Shown: positions 18,380-29,114, counted from the stretch's first letter. The stretch is DNA of 64,000 bases from Marinomonas flavescens (GCF_004352835.1 NZ_SJSB01000007.1:149302-213301), one strand, 5' to 3'. A program made the numbers and translations. Notes: a model not told the origin generated them from the sequence alone.

Positions 18380-19592
18380 TTTCAGATAAAACTCGCGTCA
18401 CTGCACCTTGATTTTGCTGAGCAAACCGCAAGGCTGCTTGCCCAAGACGATGACACTGACTGTGCTTTCCTGCCAATGAGATCACCACTTCTTGTAGCTG
18501 TTCTGCGTTTTGACAGCGAATAGCACCACGATGCTGGATAAGCTGCTCGGTAATATCTGCAAAGTTAAAGGTAAAAGGCCCAACCAGTGTAGCTCGAGCT
18601 AACAAAGCAGGTTCAATAGGATTATGACCACCCCGCTTAATAAGACTACCACCGACAAAAGCCAAATCAGCTGCTTGATAATACTGCATCAGCTCACCCA
18701 TAGAGTCTCCGATAACCACATTCAACCCGGCCCAGTTTGCAGGTTCGATCTCGCTGCGCAACGCGACATGATCAAAATATTCGCAAGCCAGTTCATACAC
18801 GCTCTGAAAGCGCTCAGGATGTCGAGGAACCAAAATCAGTAAGGCGTCAGGGTATTTTTCCACTAACGCTTGATGGATTTTTAGCAAAGGTTCATCTTCG
18901 CCGTTATGCGTACTACCCGCAGTCCAGACAAACGAACTCGACATTTGCCGATGCCAGTTTTGCTCTGCAACCGAGGCCGGCACACTTAGGTCAAACTTAA
19001 TACTGCCGGTAACCAACACATTGTTAGCCCCCAATGCGCTGAAGCGGTCGGCATCTGCCTGAGCATGTGCCAAGAAACTCGTTGGTAATGCCATCAATCG
19101 CTTCGACAAACGGGGAAAGCGCTGGTATTGCTTAAAAGAACGCTCGCTTAAGCGGGCATTAACAATATTGATACGCAGCCCTTTGCGTTTTGCTTGTTGC
19201 AGAAGATTAGGCCAAAGCTCTGTTTCTACAATCAGTAGATGACTACAATCAAGCTGCTTTAGAGCACGTTTTACAGAACATCGCCAATCCATAGGCAAAT
19301 AACGATGGATAACAAAAGGAAATGTCTTTTCAACTTGCTCAGCACCTGTCGGTGTCATCGTTGTAATAAGCATTGATCGCTCAGGGTATTTCTCTACCCA
19401 TTGAGCTACCAAAGGACGCACTGCCAGCACCTCTCCCACTGACGAACAATGAATCCAAATATCTGCTTTAACTGGCTGCCAAAAACCAAAAGCTTCCCGA
19501 GCTCGATACGCAGGATAGGTTTTTCTAAACCGTCGAATTTTAACCAGTATAAGCGGGGTTAATACCAACAACAAAAGACGATAAAGCCACAT
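18366..19592 (-). CDS. waaA: 3-deoxy-D-manno-octulosonic acid transferase
   Basis: Inner-membrane-associated GT30 glycosyltransferase that adds Kdo to lipid IVA. It has 408 residues (E. coli 425). A single hydrophobic anchor (MWLYRLLLLVLTPLILVKI) is followed by the first GT-B domain with HCSSVGEV and ETELWPN, and the second with AGSTHNGEDE and the nucleotide-sugar region GGSLIKRGGHNPIEPA. It lies two bases after the msbA stop in the hldE-msbA-waaA unit. Confidence 0.96.
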   Translation of the reverse strand: MWLYRLLLLVLTPLILVKIRRFRKTYPAYRAREAFGFWQPVKADIWIHCSSVGEVLAVRPLVAQWVEKYPERSMLITTMTPTGAEQVEKTFPFVIHRYLPMDWRCSVKRALKQLDCSHLLIVETELWPNLLQQAKRKGLRINIVNARLSERSFKQYQRFPRLSKRLMALPTSFLAHAQADADRFSALGANNVLVTGSIKFDLSVPASVAEQNWHRQMSSSFVWTAGSTHNGEDEPLLKIHQALVEKYPDALLILVPRHPERFQSVYELACEYFDHVALRSEIEPANWAGLNVVIGDSMGELMQYYQAADLAFVGGSLIKRGGHNPIEPALLARATLVGPFTFNFADITEQLIQHRGAIRCQNAEQLQEVVISLAGKHSQCHRLGQAALRFAQQNQGAVTRVLSEIDFR

Positions 19593-19594
19593 CG

Positions 19595-21379
19595 TTATTC
19601 AGCAACATCGCTAAATTGTTGGTTATGGAGCTTGGCATAAGCGCCATTAAGAGCCAATAATTCACGATGAGAGCCTTGTTCAACTATTTCTCCATGATCC
19701 ACAACCGCAATGATATCAGCGTTTTCAATAGTAGAAAGTCGATGAGCAATCGCAATGGTAGTTCGATTTTCCATCAGTTTGTCCAACGCTTGCTGAATAG
19801 CCCGTTCGGACTCAGTATCTAGCGCAGACGTTGCTTCATCTAAGATAAGAATAGGAGAGTTTTTTAGGATGGCCCTAGCAATCGCAAGTCGCTGACGTTG
19901 TCCACCAGAAAGCAATACTCCATTCTCGCCAACCAATGTGTCTAAACCTAGCTCTAGTTCTTGAATAAAGTCCCAAGCATTGGCCGCTTTTGCCGCCTCT
20001 ACAACCTCTTCTCTGGACACATCTCTCAAGCCACCATAAGCAATATTGTCCTGAATCGTTCCATTAAAAAGAACCACCTGTTGATTCACTAGAGCAATAT
20101 TTTTACGGAGGTCACGCAAGGTGTAGTCATTAATATTTTCATTATCTATAAACAGACAGCCATCATCCACATCGTAGAAGCGCGGAATCAAATTAGCTAA
20201 GGTCGATTTACCACTACCGGAACGCCCTACCAATGCCAATTTTTTGCCAGCCGGCAGAGTCAAGGTTACGTCGCTTAGTGCATTTTTTTCCATTTTTGGA
20301 TAACGGAAGGTTAACCCTTTCCAGCTAATATCGCCCTTCAAGCGATCTGCTGTTTTGCTACCAGTGTCTTTTTCGCTGTCTAGATCCAAAAATGCAAAAA
20401 TACTTTGCGCTGCGGCTATCCCTTTTTGCAAAATACTATTTACAGACGTTAACTGTCTCATAGGTTTGCTCAACATACCTGCAGCACCGATGAAGGCAAC
20501 AAAATCACCGGCAGACATACTTGCTGAAATAGCAGGATCTAATGCTAACCAAATTAACAATGCCAAAGACAAGGCAATAATAAACTGAATAATAGGCACG
20601 TTCAGCGCCTTGGTTAATTCCATTTTTAATTGTGAATGACGATTTTCTTGAGCCGTCTTATGAAAGCGTTTAGTTTCATATTCATTGCCGCCAAAGATCT
20701 TAATGACTTCGTGCCCTTTAATCGCCTCAGAGGCAACATCTGTCACGCTTCCCATGGCATTTTGTATTTTCAAACTTAGCTTACGAAAGCGCTTTGAAGC
20801 GTAGCGAACAACAAGCCCAATAAAGGGAATGACAAAAAGAAATAATAGAGAAAGACGCCAGTTAATAAAGAGCATATACCCTAGTAGACCAATAACACTT
20901 AACCCTTCTCGCAAAATAACCTGAACGGCTTGGGTGACTGAATCCACAACTTGCTCTGTGTCATACGTTAATTTGGCCAGTAAACGACCACTTGGCATAC
21001 TATTAAAGTAACTCGATGGTAAGGTTACCATTTTATTAAACATGCTAGTTCGAAGGTCAAAAACGACATTGTTAGCCACTTTTGCCATGCAATAACTGCC
21101 GAGAAAAGTACCAATACCGCGAATGAAAAATACGCCTAAAATAGCCAATGGGATCAAAGATCGCCCTTCAACTACTTTATCATTAGAAACAACATCCACT
21201 ATATGTTTAAGCAAAGCGGCCAAAGCTGGTTGCATAGAAGAATATAAAATATACCCAAACACACTTAAGATAAAATACCCCAGTGATGGCTTAACATAGC
21301 CTAATAACCTGAAATACAGTGACATTCCAGTTACGGTTTCTTGTTGTTTTTTCACATTCAATGTCGCTTCGTCTTGCAT
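19595..21379 (-). CDS. msbA: Lipid A-core flippase MsbA
   Basis: Homodimeric ABC exporter that flips lipid A-core across the inner membrane. It has 594 residues (E. coli 582): six membrane helices up to about 320, then the ATPase domain with Walker A GRSGSGKST, the signature LSGGQRQRLAIARA and Walker B ILILDEATSALD. Its start codon follows the hldE stop with no gap (TAAATG), which indicates coupling. The LPS neighbours on both sides support lipid A as substrate rather than a drug. Confidence 0.96.
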   Translation of the reverse strand: MQDEATLNVKKQQETVTGMSLYFRLLGYVKPSLGYFILSVFGYILYSSMQPALAALLKHIVDVVSNDKVVEGRSLIPLAILGVFFIRGIGTFLGSYCMAKVANNVVFDLRTSMFNKMVTLPSSYFNSMPSGRLLAKLTYDTEQVVDSVTQAVQVILREGLSVIGLLGYMLFINWRLSLLFLFVIPFIGLVVRYASKRFRKLSLKIQNAMGSVTDVASEAIKGHEVIKIFGGNEYETKRFHKTAQENRHSQLKMELTKALNVPIIQFIIALSLALLIWLALDPAISASMSAGDFVAFIGAAGMLSKPMRQLTSVNSILQKGIAAAQSIFAFLDLDSEKDTGSKTADRLKGDISWKGLTFRYPKMEKNALSDVTLTLPAGKKLALVGRSGSGKSTLANLIPRFYDVDDGCLFIDNENINDYTLRDLRKNIALVNQQVVLFNGTIQDNIAYGGLRDVSREEVVEAAKAANAWDFIQELELGLDTLVGENGVLLSGGQRQRLAIARAILKNSPILILDEATSALDTESERAIQQALDKLMENRTTIAIAHRLSTIENADIIAVVDHGEIVEQGSHRELLALNGAYAKLHNQQFSDVAE

Positions 21380-22807
21380 TTACAAATTTGCCTTTTCAAT
21401 AATGGAGGTTGTGGAATAACCATCAACAAAGGTCAATACTTTTACTTCACCACCATGGGACAACACGTGTTCAGCGCCAACAATACTTTCTATGGTGTAA
21501 TCGCCGCCTTTTACTAAAACATTCGGACTGAGTGCTTCGATTATTTCTTTCGGTGTATCTTCATCGAACCAGGTCACCCAATCGATCGCCCCGATTCCTT
21601 CTAACACAGCCATACGATGCTCTAAATTATTAATCGGTCGTTTCTCACCCTTAAGCCGTTTTACAGACGCATCGGTATTAACCGCAACGATTAATCTATC
21701 GCCCAAGGCTTTGGCCTGTTTCATATACGCGACATGACCAGGATGAAGAATATCAAAACAACCATTGGTGAAAACCACTTTTTCGCCGCTCACCTGAGCT
21801 AATTTGATTTGTTCCAGTACATCGACAGGTGATAACACACCGAAATTAGTCGTACGGTTGCGCTGATACATGATGGAATCAAGTTGCGCTGCATTGATAG
21901 ACGCGGTTCCTAGTTTACCTACCACGTAACCTGCGGCTTGGTTTGCGTATTCTACCGCATCAATAAAGCGCTTACTGGTCACATAGACAGCGGTTAACAC
22001 GGCGACAACCGTATCACCAGCACCAGTCACATCGAACACTTCTTTAGCGGCGGTCGCTAGAGAGAATGGCGGTTTGTCATCGCTCAGCAGTATTAAGCCA
22101 TCTTCGCCACGAGTGACGAGTAACGCCTCCCAACCAAATTGTTCACGAAGTGTTTTGGCTTTTTCTTCCAACTCTTTTACTGAGCTGCATTTGCCAACAA
22201 TATTTTCAAACTCAAGTAAATTAGGTTTAACTAAAGTCGCCCCTTTATAGATAGAAAAGTCGTCGCCTTTCGGATCAATAAAACTTGGCACATTAACAGT
22301 ATTCGACAGCTGAATCAGCGTTTGCACATCGGCTAAGCAACCTTTCGCGTAATCCGAGTAGATAACGGCATCCATATTGGGCAGGCAGTCTTTTACCATG
22401 GTAGCTACAGCATCATTTTGGGATAGACTGTCTTCTCGTTCTTCAAAGTCCAAACGAATCAACTGCTGATGACGACTCATCACGCGCAATTTTGTAATCG
22501 TAGGCAATGTCTCAGAATAAACAAACTGGCAGCGGACACCTTCTGCTTCTAAACAGCGGGTCAATACTTCTGCGTTTTCGTCTTTTCCGACAACACCAAC
22601 CAAGGTAACAGCCACGCCAAGTTTAGCGAGTCCAAGAGCGACGTTCGCCGCACCACCAGGTCGATCTTCAATAGTAGAGACCTTTACTACTTGCACTGGG
22701 GCTTCGGGCGAAATACGAGATGTGCCACCATGCCAGTAGCGATCTAACATCACATCACCCACAACGAGGATGTGTTTATCCTTAAAATTCAAATATGAAG
22801 AGTTCAT
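21380..22807 (-). CDS. hldE: Bifunctional heptose-7-P kinase / heptose-1-P adenylyltransferase
   Basis: Carries two steps of ADP-heptose synthesis. The ribokinase-type N-terminal domain (to about 320) has DVMLDRYWHG and the TGAGDTVVA motif; the C-terminal nucleotidyltransferase domain starts FTNGCFDILHPGH. It has 475 residues from the ATG at 22807 (E. coli 477). A GTG two codons upstream is also open. It starts a minus-strand unit with msbA and waaA and diverges from the isomerase-hldD-waaF unit across a spacer of about 95 bases, so both halves of heptose supply share one promoter region. Confidence 0.97.
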   Translation of the reverse strand: MNSSYLNFKDKHILVVGDVMLDRYWHGGTSRISPEAPVQVVKVSTIEDRPGGAANVALGLAKLGVAVTLVGVVGKDENAEVLTRCLEAEGVRCQFVYSETLPTITKLRVMSRHQQLIRLDFEEREDSLSQNDAVATMVKDCLPNMDAVIYSDYAKGCLADVQTLIQLSNTVNVPSFIDPKGDDFSIYKGATLVKPNLLEFENIVGKCSSVKELEEKAKTLREQFGWEALLVTRGEDGLILLSDDKPPFSLATAAKEVFDVTGAGDTVVAVLTAVYVTSKRFIDAVEYANQAAGYVVGKLGTASINAAQLDSIMYQRNRTTNFGVLSPVDVLEQIKLAQVSGEKVVFTNGCFDILHPGHVAYMKQAKALGDRLIVAVNTDASVKRLKGEKRPINNLEHRMAVLEGIGAIDWVTWFDEDTPKEIIEALSPNVLVKGGDYTIESIVGAEHVLSHGGEVKVLTFVDGYSTTSIIEKANL

Positions 22808-22904
22808 AGTCACATAATAATCGATTTTTGAGAGCGCTCATCTTATCATACTCACTCAATAAGTTGGACACACCGACATCACAAGTAATAAGGCTAATTT
22901 ACTC

Positions 22905-24047
22905 ATGCTGAATTCCCCCCTAACTTCCTGTAAAAGTTTCCTTTTTGATCAGCTGCTCGCTAACTGGGCGAAGTATGGTATTGACCAAGATTTGGGCTTT
23001 AGCTATGAGAGCATGAATCACGATTGGAGTAGAAAACAAGTAGGTCGTGTGCGCTTATTAACACAATGTCGTCAACTCTATACCTTTAGCCATGCGGTTA
23101 GCATGAGTAACAATGAAGAATGGCGCGCCAAGTTATCGCCTTTATTCAATTTTATTGTTGAGCATTATTTCCAAGACGAACGTTGGATATTCTCACTCAA
23201 TGACGACCTGTCAGTAAAAGACACGCAATCCGATGCCTACGCATTAGCCTTCGTGTTGCTTTCTTTTAGTCATTATTACACCATCACAAAAGACCAACGC
23301 GCCCTAGATCTGATGAAGAAAACCCATCTCTTTTTGATGACGCACATGCAAGCCGCTTCAGGTGGCTTTTACGAGGCCTTCCCTGTTGATCCGGCACAAT
23401 TGCGTCGCCAAAACCCTCATATGCACTTGCTTGAAGGTTATATCGCCGCCTATAAAGCGACCCAAGACGACATTTATAAAGAACAAGTCAGCGTCCTACT
23501 CACACTAGCCCTTGAACACTTTTACGATAAGAAAACAAAGACTTTACGAGAGTTTTTCACCCTTGATTGGCAAACTCACCCAGAAACGGGCCATCAAGTC
23601 GAGCCAGGACATCACTTTGAATGGGTATGGTTACTATTCCAAGCCAATAAAATCCTTCCAAATTCAGACTACACTGAATTGGCACAACATCTTTGGCGCA
23701 CAGCATCGCGCTATGGCTTAGCAAATAACGGCGGCATCTATAACCAAATAGATGGTAACGATTACCACCCCTTAGACAAAGAAAAGCGCATCTGGCCGAT
23801 CACAGAATACCTAAAAGCGATTACCGTCATGCCGATTGGCAAGGAAGAAAAAGAGCTACGACTGACCGAAGCTCTAAATTTTCTTCAAGATCATTATTTT
23901 ATAGAAAACGGTCGTTGGAATGAGTACCTTGACGCTGACAACCAGCCTAAAGACTTCCCTCTGCCCGGCACCAGCAGCTATCACATTTTTCTCGGCCTCG
24001 CCGAAGTGATAAGATGGCAGCAATCTCATTCCAACTTTACCCTCTGA
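22905..24047 (+). CDS. AGE-family sugar isomerase/epimerase
   Basis: 380-residue protein of the N-acylglucosamine 2-epimerase/mannose isomerase (alpha/alpha)6-barrel family. The catalytic surroundings look intact: NPHMHLLE at 170-177, PGHHFEWVWLL at 234-244, WPITEYLKA, and SSYHIFLGL with His360. Members isomerise free aldoses and ketoses or amino sugars; the substrate here is unknown. It is first in a unit with hldD and waaF, with 13 bases before hldD, so a role in core or heptose sugar supply is a reasonable guess. Sedoheptulose-7-P isomerase (GmhA) belongs to a different family, so it is not simply that gene. Confidence 0.85.
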   Translation: MLNSPLTSCKSFLFDQLLANWAKYGIDQDLGFSYESMNHDWSRKQVGRVRLLTQCRQLYTFSHAVSMSNNEEWRAKLSPLFNFIVEHYFQDERWIFSLNDDLSVKDTQSDAYALAFVLLSFSHYYTITKDQRALDLMKKTHLFLMTHMQAASGGFYEAFPVDPAQLRRQNPHMHLLEGYIAAYKATQDDIYKEQVSVLLTLALEHFYDKKTKTLREFFTLDWQTHPETGHQVEPGHHFEWVWLLFQANKILPNSDYTELAQHLWRTASRYGLANNGGIYNQIDGNDYHPLDKEKRIWPITEYLKAITVMPIGKEEKELRLTEALNFLQDHYFIENGRWNEYLDADNQPKDFPLPGTSSYHIFLGLAEVIRWQQSHSNFTL

Positions 24048-24060
24048 GGAAGAATAATTT

Positions 24061-25008
24061 ATGTATATCGTAACTGGCGGCGCTGGCTTTATCGGCAGCA
24101 ATATCATTAAAGCTCTAAATAACAAGGGCATCCGCAACATACTATTAGTCGATGACCTAACTGACGGCAAGAAGTGTCTGAACCTATCCGATCTAGATAT
24201 TGCGGATTACATGGATATGTACGACTTTTTAGACGCCATTAAAAATGACACGCTAAACATTAAACCAACAGCGGTTTTCCACGAAGGTGCTTGCTCTGCC
24301 ACCACTGAGTGGAATGGCAAATATGTTATGGACGTCAATTACCAATACTCGAAAGCAGTGTTGGATTTTTGCCTAAAATATGGAGCGGCGTTTTCCTATG
24401 CGTCTTCGGCATCAGTTTACGGATCTGGCCCTGTTTTTGAAGAGTCTCGTGAAAACGAAAAACCGTTGAACATGTACGCTTACTCTAAGTTTCAGTTCGA
24501 CCAATACATTCGTGCTGTTTTACCAACGGCAAAAAGCCAAATTGTCGGCTTTCGTTACTTTAATGTTTACGGCCCTCGTGAACAGCATAAAGGCAGCATG
24601 GCAAGCGTAGCGTTTCATTTGCGCAATCAAGTACTGGAAGGCGAAAACCCTAAATTGTTTGGTGCTTACGACGGCTATGAAGCCGGTGGCCAAAGCCGCG
24701 ACTTTATTTACGTAGAAGACCTAGTGAATACTAAACTCTGGTTTATGGAGAATGGTGATAAATCTGGCATTTTCAATCTGGGTACCGGCAACGCAGAACC
24801 GTTCCGAACCATCGCAGAAACAGTCATTGAGCACTATGGTAAAGGCGAAATCGAATACATTCCTTTCCCAGAACACCTCAAAGGCGCATACCAAAGTTTT
24901 ACTCAAGCCGATATTACTAAACTGCGAGAGGCTGGCTACGAAGGCGCTTTCCGCGGTCTTGCGCAAGGCGTACAAAACTACCTGACATGGCTTGATTCTA
25001 ATGGCTAA
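24061..25008 (+). CDS. hldD: ADP-L-glycero-D-manno-heptose 6-epimerase
   Basis: Extended short-chain dehydrogenase of 315 residues that converts ADP-D-glycero- to ADP-L-glycero-D-manno-heptose. The NAD(P) motif GGAGFIGSN is at 6-14, [10 protein letters not shown] is family-specific, and the catalytic Ser and Tyr-x-x-x-Lys are in SSASVYG and [16 protein letters not shown] precedes the ATG. It overlaps waaF by 8 bases. Confidence 0.97.
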   Translation: MYIVTGGAGFIGSNIIKALNNKGIRNILLVDDLTDGKKCLNLSDLDIADYMDMYDFLDAIKNDTLNIKPTAVFHEGACSATTEWNGKYVMDVNYQYSKAVLDFCLKYGAAFSYASSASVYGSGPVFEESRENEKPLNMYAYSKFQFDQYIRAVLPTAKSQIVGFRYFNVYGPREQHKGSMASVAFHLRNQVLEGENPKLFGAYDGYEAGGQSRDFIYVEDLVNTKLWFMENGDKSGIFNLGTGNAEPFRTIAETVIEHYGKGEIEYIPFPEHLKGAYQSFTQADITKLREAGYEGAFRGLAQGVQNYLTWLDSNG

Positions 25009-26023
25009 ATACTTAATTGTCGGCCCTTCTTGGGTCGGCGACATGGTAATGGCTCAAAGCCTCTTTATTACGCTAAAAGAGCGTGATAAAGAGGCGATTA
25101 TTGATGTCATTGGCCCAAATTGGTCATCGCCTATTTTAGCGAGAATGCCACAAGTACGTAATGCGATCACGCTACCAACAGGCCATGGCGAATGGGGCAT
25201 TAGCACCCGAAGAAAGCTGGGCAAATCATTACGTAGTGAACATTATGATCACGCTATCGTTATGCCTCGCTCTTGGAAGTCGGCGCTAGTTCCCTTTTTT
25301 GCCAACGTTAAGCACAGAGTAGGATTTACTGGCGAACAACGCTATGTCTTACTCAATGAAAGACGCAAGCTTGATAAAAGCGTATTGAATCAAACGGTTA
25401 AGCGTTTTACCTCTCTTGGTCTACCTGCGGCAGACGCTTACCCACCTGAAACCCTGCCTCATCCTGCATTACGGGTTGATCTTGATAATCAAAAAGCCTT
25501 GTTTAATACTTATCAGCTAGCGGATCGTCCCGCCATTGCTTTAATGGCAGGCGCAGAATTTGGCCCATCCAAACAGTGGCCTATTGCCTACTTTCATGAA
25601 CTTGCTAAGCAAGCGATTAAAGCAGGCTATCAGATATGGGTTCTAGGCGGCCCTAAAGACGCAGAAGATGGGGACAATATTACCAAAGGGCTTGGCGAGT
25701 TTGCCTTTAACCTATGTGGAAAAACCAAGTTAGTAGACGCAATCGACCTACTTTCTGCAGCAGAGAAAGCCGTCAGTAATGATTCAGGCTTAATGCATGT
25801 CGCGGCTTCGGTGGGCACAGAAGTGCACGGTATTTATGGTTCAACAAGCGAGTTATTTACACCGCCGTTGACGGAGAATAAAACCATTCACAACTTGCAT
25901 TTAGAGTGTTCTCCTTGCTTCAAACGCACTTGCCCTCTTGGTCATACAAACTGTCAGAATCAGTTACTTCCTAGTAAGCTTATCAAAGCCTTGAATTTCT
26001 CCACTTTGGATATTAATACATGA
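25001..26023 (+). CDS. waaF: ADP-heptose:LPS heptosyltransferase II
   Basis: GT9 glycosyltransferase of 340 residues that adds the second heptose to the inner core. It starts [19 protein letters not shown], the WaaF signature, and ends with the cysteine-rich [13 protein letters not shown] segment typical of heptosyltransferases. A TTG at 24992 is open, but the ATG at 25001 gives the family start. It overlaps hldD by 8 bases and the next gene by 4 (ATGA), so the unit is tightly coupled. Confidence 0.95.
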   Translation: MAKYLIVGPSWVGDMVMAQSLFITLKERDKEAIIDVIGPNWSSPILARMPQVRNAITLPTGHGEWGISTRRKLGKSLRSEHYDHAIVMPRSWKSALVPFFANVKHRVGFTGEQRYVLLNERRKLDKSVLNQTVKRFTSLGLPAADAYPPETLPHPALRVDLDNQKALFNTYQLADRPAIALMAGAEFGPSKQWPIAYFHELAKQAIKAGYQIWVLGGPKDAEDGDNITKGLGEFAFNLCGKTKLVDAIDLLSAAEKAVSNDSGLMHVAASVGTEVHGIYGSTSELFTPPLTENKTIHNLHLECSPCFKRTCPLGHTNCQNQLLPSKLIKALNFSTLDINT

Positions 26024-26808
26024 CTGAAAAATTACAAAAAAATACTATAAGCGCGGTTTTAATTGTAAAAAATGAATCTAAAAATTTAGACATGTGCCTT
26101 AACAGCCTTAATGGATGGGTGGACGAAATTGTAATCCTTGATTCTGGGAGCACCGATGACACTCAGAAAATCGCCAGTAAATACACCCAACAGTTCCATC
26201 AAAAATTAGACTGGCAAGGCTTCGGCTTACAAAGGCAAGCCGCGCAAAAATTAATAAAAACTGACTATATTCTGTGGATAGATGCAGATGAAGTCGTGAC
26301 AGAAACATTAAAAAACAGCATCTTAACTGCGCTTAAACAAAATCAGAAAAAAACAGCTTATAGTATCAATCGAAAAAGTTGGGTATTCGGTCGTTTTATT
26401 GAACATTCTGGCTGGTATCCAGATAGAGTCACAAGACTTTACAGAGCTGATGAGGCAAACTATTCAGATGATCTAGTACATGAAAAAGTACTACTCAACA
26501 ATGATGTCAGACTACTACCTCTCGAAGGCGATCTAATTCACTATACTTACGATGACTTACAACACTATCTGGTTAAATCAGCATCCTATGCAAAACTTTC
26601 AGCAGATCAAAAAGAACAACAAGGTAAAACTTCCTCATTAAGCAAAGCATCTCTGCATGCTTTTGCCTGCTTCGTTAAAATGTATTTAATAAAACGAGGC
26701 TTTTTAGATGGTAAACAAGGTTTTTTACTCGCCATACTTTCTGCGCATTCCACTTTTGTAAAATACGCAGATTTATGGATACGATCTCAACCTAAGCCAC
26801 ATAATTAA
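26020..26808 (+). CDS. Family 2 glycosyltransferase, WaaE/KdtX-like
   Basis: 262-residue GT-A enzyme. The N-terminus ISAVLIVKNESKNLD, DSGSTDDT at about 46-53 and the DADE metal-binding motif (about 87-90) are typical of the WaaE/KdtX group, which adds a hexose to inner-core heptose. Coupling to waaF supports an LPS core role. Donor and acceptor are not deducible. Its stop is three bases from that of the convergent GT4 gene. Local A+T is higher than in hldD. Confidence 0.88.
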   Translation: MTEKLQKNTISAVLIVKNESKNLDMCLNSLNGWVDEIVILDSGSTDDTQKIASKYTQQFHQKLDWQGFGLQRQAAQKLIKTDYILWIDADEVVTETLKNSILTALKQNQKKTAYSINRKSWVFGRFIEHSGWYPDRVTRLYRADEANYSDDLVHEKVLLNNDVRLLPLEGDLIHYTYDDLQHYLVKSASYAKLSADQKEQQGKTSSLSKASLHAFACFVKMYLIKRGFLDGKQGFLLAILSAHSTFVKYADLWIRSQPKPHN

Positions 26809-26811
26809 TTA

Positions 26812-27909
26812 TTAACATTCTTGATATAAAGCGAGCAAAGACTGAACATGTTTTTGCTGATCAAAGAATTCTTGAGCTCGCAGTTTAGAAAGGGCAGATA
26901 GCCTCTCCCTCTCTCCACTGTTCTGACAAAGAAAGTCAATTGCTTTAGCAAAGGCTACAGTATCGAATGGATCTACTTGAATGCCTGAATCTGCCAAAAT
27001 TTCAGGTATTGCTCCATATTTTGAGCCAATAATGGCCTTTCCCATAGCCATCGCTTCTATGACCGTGAGACCAAAAGCTTCTAAATGCGAAGGGATAACG
27101 ACGACATCCATACAACGTAATAAACAATCTGGCTGATCACTAAAGCCATAAAAGGTAACTTTATCTTCAAGTCTATGGTCAACCACATAGCGTTTTAAAT
27201 CATCCGCATAACTCTGGTCACCACCAGTTTTTAACTCTAATCCACCTACAATTATTAGATGCGTCTGAGATGACAACAGTTGATTAAAAGCTTGCAACAG
27301 CTCCTTATGCCCCTTGCCTTGAGTTATTCGACCAACAATTCCAATCAACATCACATCGTCTGATAATGATAACTCTTTTTTTAAGTCAAACTCTGTGAGC
27401 CCTTCTTGAAGGATGTCCGTACCTAACCATAGAGTCTTGATTTTTTCAGGGGGAACTGGGAGCGCCTTAATATTACCTTGTCGAGTAAAGTGGCTAATAG
27501 AAAGCAGTAAATCGACATGGCGATATATGAATTTATGGTAGAAATCCTTCTTAGGGCGCTTTACTCCCATATGATCCGTATAAATCAGCACAAAACCACA
27601 TCGTTTTTTAAGCAATACAGCCAATAGTAAATCACTGGATTTATGACAGTGCACATAACCTATATTATGCTTCTTAATCCATTTTGCTAATTTAAAAAAG
27701 GAACGGTAACCAGCTCCTCGACTTAATAATGAATAAGTATCCTGAAAAGTAGCAACCATCCCCTCATTGGTAGGAGTGTTAAGTTGAGCAACGCCAAATA
27801 CATTATGCCCTTGCGCCATCATGGTCTTACCCGCTCGAATTGGATACATTTCCAACCCACCAAAGCCAGTCGACAAACACATATGCATAACATTTAACTT
27901 TGTAGACAT
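26812..27909 (-). CDS. Family 4 glycosyltransferase (LPS core)
   Basis: 365-residue GT-B enzyme. The N-terminal domain begins with a Gly-rich loop (STGFGGLEMYP, about 13-23). The C-terminal domain has GIVGRITQGKGHKELL and the donor-binding EAFGLTVIEAMAMG. It most resembles WaaG-type or other core glycosyltransferases, judged by neighbours. It follows the GT9 gene with a three-base gap on the same strand. Confidence 0.88.
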   Translation of the reverse strand: MSTKLNVMHMCLSTGFGGLEMYPIRAGKTMMAQGHNVFGVAQLNTPTNEGMVATFQDTYSLLSRGAGYRSFFKLAKWIKKHNIGYVHCHKSSDLLLAVLLKKRCGFVLIYTDHMGVKRPKKDFYHKFIYRHVDLLLSISHFTRQGNIKALPVPPEKIKTLWLGTDILQEGLTEFDLKKELSLSDDVMLIGIVGRITQGKGHKELLQAFNQLLSSQTHLIIVGGLELKTGGDQSYADDLKRYVVDHRLEDKVTFYGFSDQPDCLLRCMDVVVIPSHLEAFGLTVIEAMAMGKAIIGSKYGAIPEILADSGIQVDPFDTVAFAKAIDFLCQNSGERERLSALSKLRAQEFFDQQKHVQSLLALYQEC

Positions 27910-27912
27910 AAA

Positions 27913-28941
27913 TCAACCTTTCCTTGTTAAATTTCGGTACCAAGACTCAACCACAGGAAAATTTCGTGCCACATCCATATTAACTAACAATGACTCATCC
28001 TCATTGGGTGATAGAGACAACCAACGCCCCTCTGTATTTAATGTTTTCCAACGAAGTGGCGTAGCGGAACGCTTCTTAGGGTAAAAACCGATGGTAGGAA
28101 TATCAAGCGCTCCAGCAATATGTAATGGACCTGTAGAGCCAGCAATAAATAAATCCGCGGTCGCTATAGAACACATAAAATCGGCTACGCCGTCATTTTT
28201 ATCGTACAACCTGACACTAGAAACTTTATTTTTTACAGCATCAACTACAGCTTGAGATATTGGCGCTTCATTAGGGCCCGCTGTAATCACAAAATAAAAG
28301 TCATCTATGCTATCTAAAAAAACAATCAAAGCAGCCCATTGATCTACCATCAATGTGCTTGAGGAACCACCTGTAACGGGATGAATAAAACAGAACTTAT
28401 TCTCTTTCGCTATGCCCAATCCAGCTAGCTTCGTTAACTGGTTCGACAGATCCTCATCACTATAATGAAACATAGGCTCTAAATCACCTCGGATTTGGCC
28501 ACCTAAAATATCAATAAAATAATTAGCTAAATCCAAATTGTACTCAAACTCCGGTTTAAGCGATTGAGAACGGCGCTGGCGTAATGTATGAGTGTACAAA
28601 ATCTGCACCCACTTAGTCGCTGGCGCCACTCTTATTGGAATCTGAGCCTGTCGTACTAAAGTAGCGTTATAACGATCAGAAAAGAAGCAAATTACAGCAT
28701 CAAATGATTGCTCTTTAATTAACTGAACGAGTGCTTTTTTACTGTCTTCCTTTTTTGAATCAATGATGACCTCATCAATCCATGAAAAAGCAGAAGCAAT
28801 CTCCTTAGTATAATTAGGTACAAGCGCAGTAATTTTTACTAAAGGGAATGCTTTTTTTATGGCTTGTATTGCAGGCAATGCTAATACAAAATCGCCAATT
28901 TTATCATTACGAACGACTAATATTTTGCTTATCTTGGGCAT
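27913..28941 (-). CDS. Family 9 glycosyltransferase, heptosyltransferase-like
   Basis: 342-residue protein with the GT9 start ILVVRNDKIGDFVLALPAI (about 7-25) and the donor-binding segment FIAGSTGPLHIAGALDIP (about 270-287). It resembles WaaQ/heptosyltransferase III or RfaF-like proteins rather than WaaC. A third heptose or another core sugar is likely. It heads a two-gene minus-strand unit with the GT4 gene. Confidence 0.88.
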   Translation of the reverse strand: MPKISKILVVRNDKIGDFVLALPAIQAIKKAFPLVKITALVPNYTKEIASAFSWIDEVIIDSKKEDSKKALVQLIKEQSFDAVICFFSDRYNATLVRQAQIPIRVAPATKWVQILYTHTLRQRRSQSLKPEFEYNLDLANYFIDILGGQIRGDLEPMFHYSDEDLSNQLTKLAGLGIAKENKFCFIHPVTGGSSSTLMVDQWAALIVFLDSIDDFYFVITAGPNEAPISQAVVDAVKNKVSSVRLYDKNDGVADFMCSIATADLFIAGSTGPLHIAGALDIPTIGFYPKKRSATPLRWKTLNTEGRWLSLSPNEDESLLVNMDVARNFPVVESWYRNLTRKG

Positions 28942-29114
28942 TAAAATTTTCCTTAACGCACGTATTAATTACATCATGCATAAAGTAATAAAAAGGTAAG
29001 CAGATGCTAGGATAACGTCTATTCTAGGTAGGTTTTTAGCAGCTTTCAACGAAAAAAGTAGTCAAACGCGTCATTTAAAACTACTCTAAAAGAAAACAAC
29101 ACGAGGAGTTCTCT

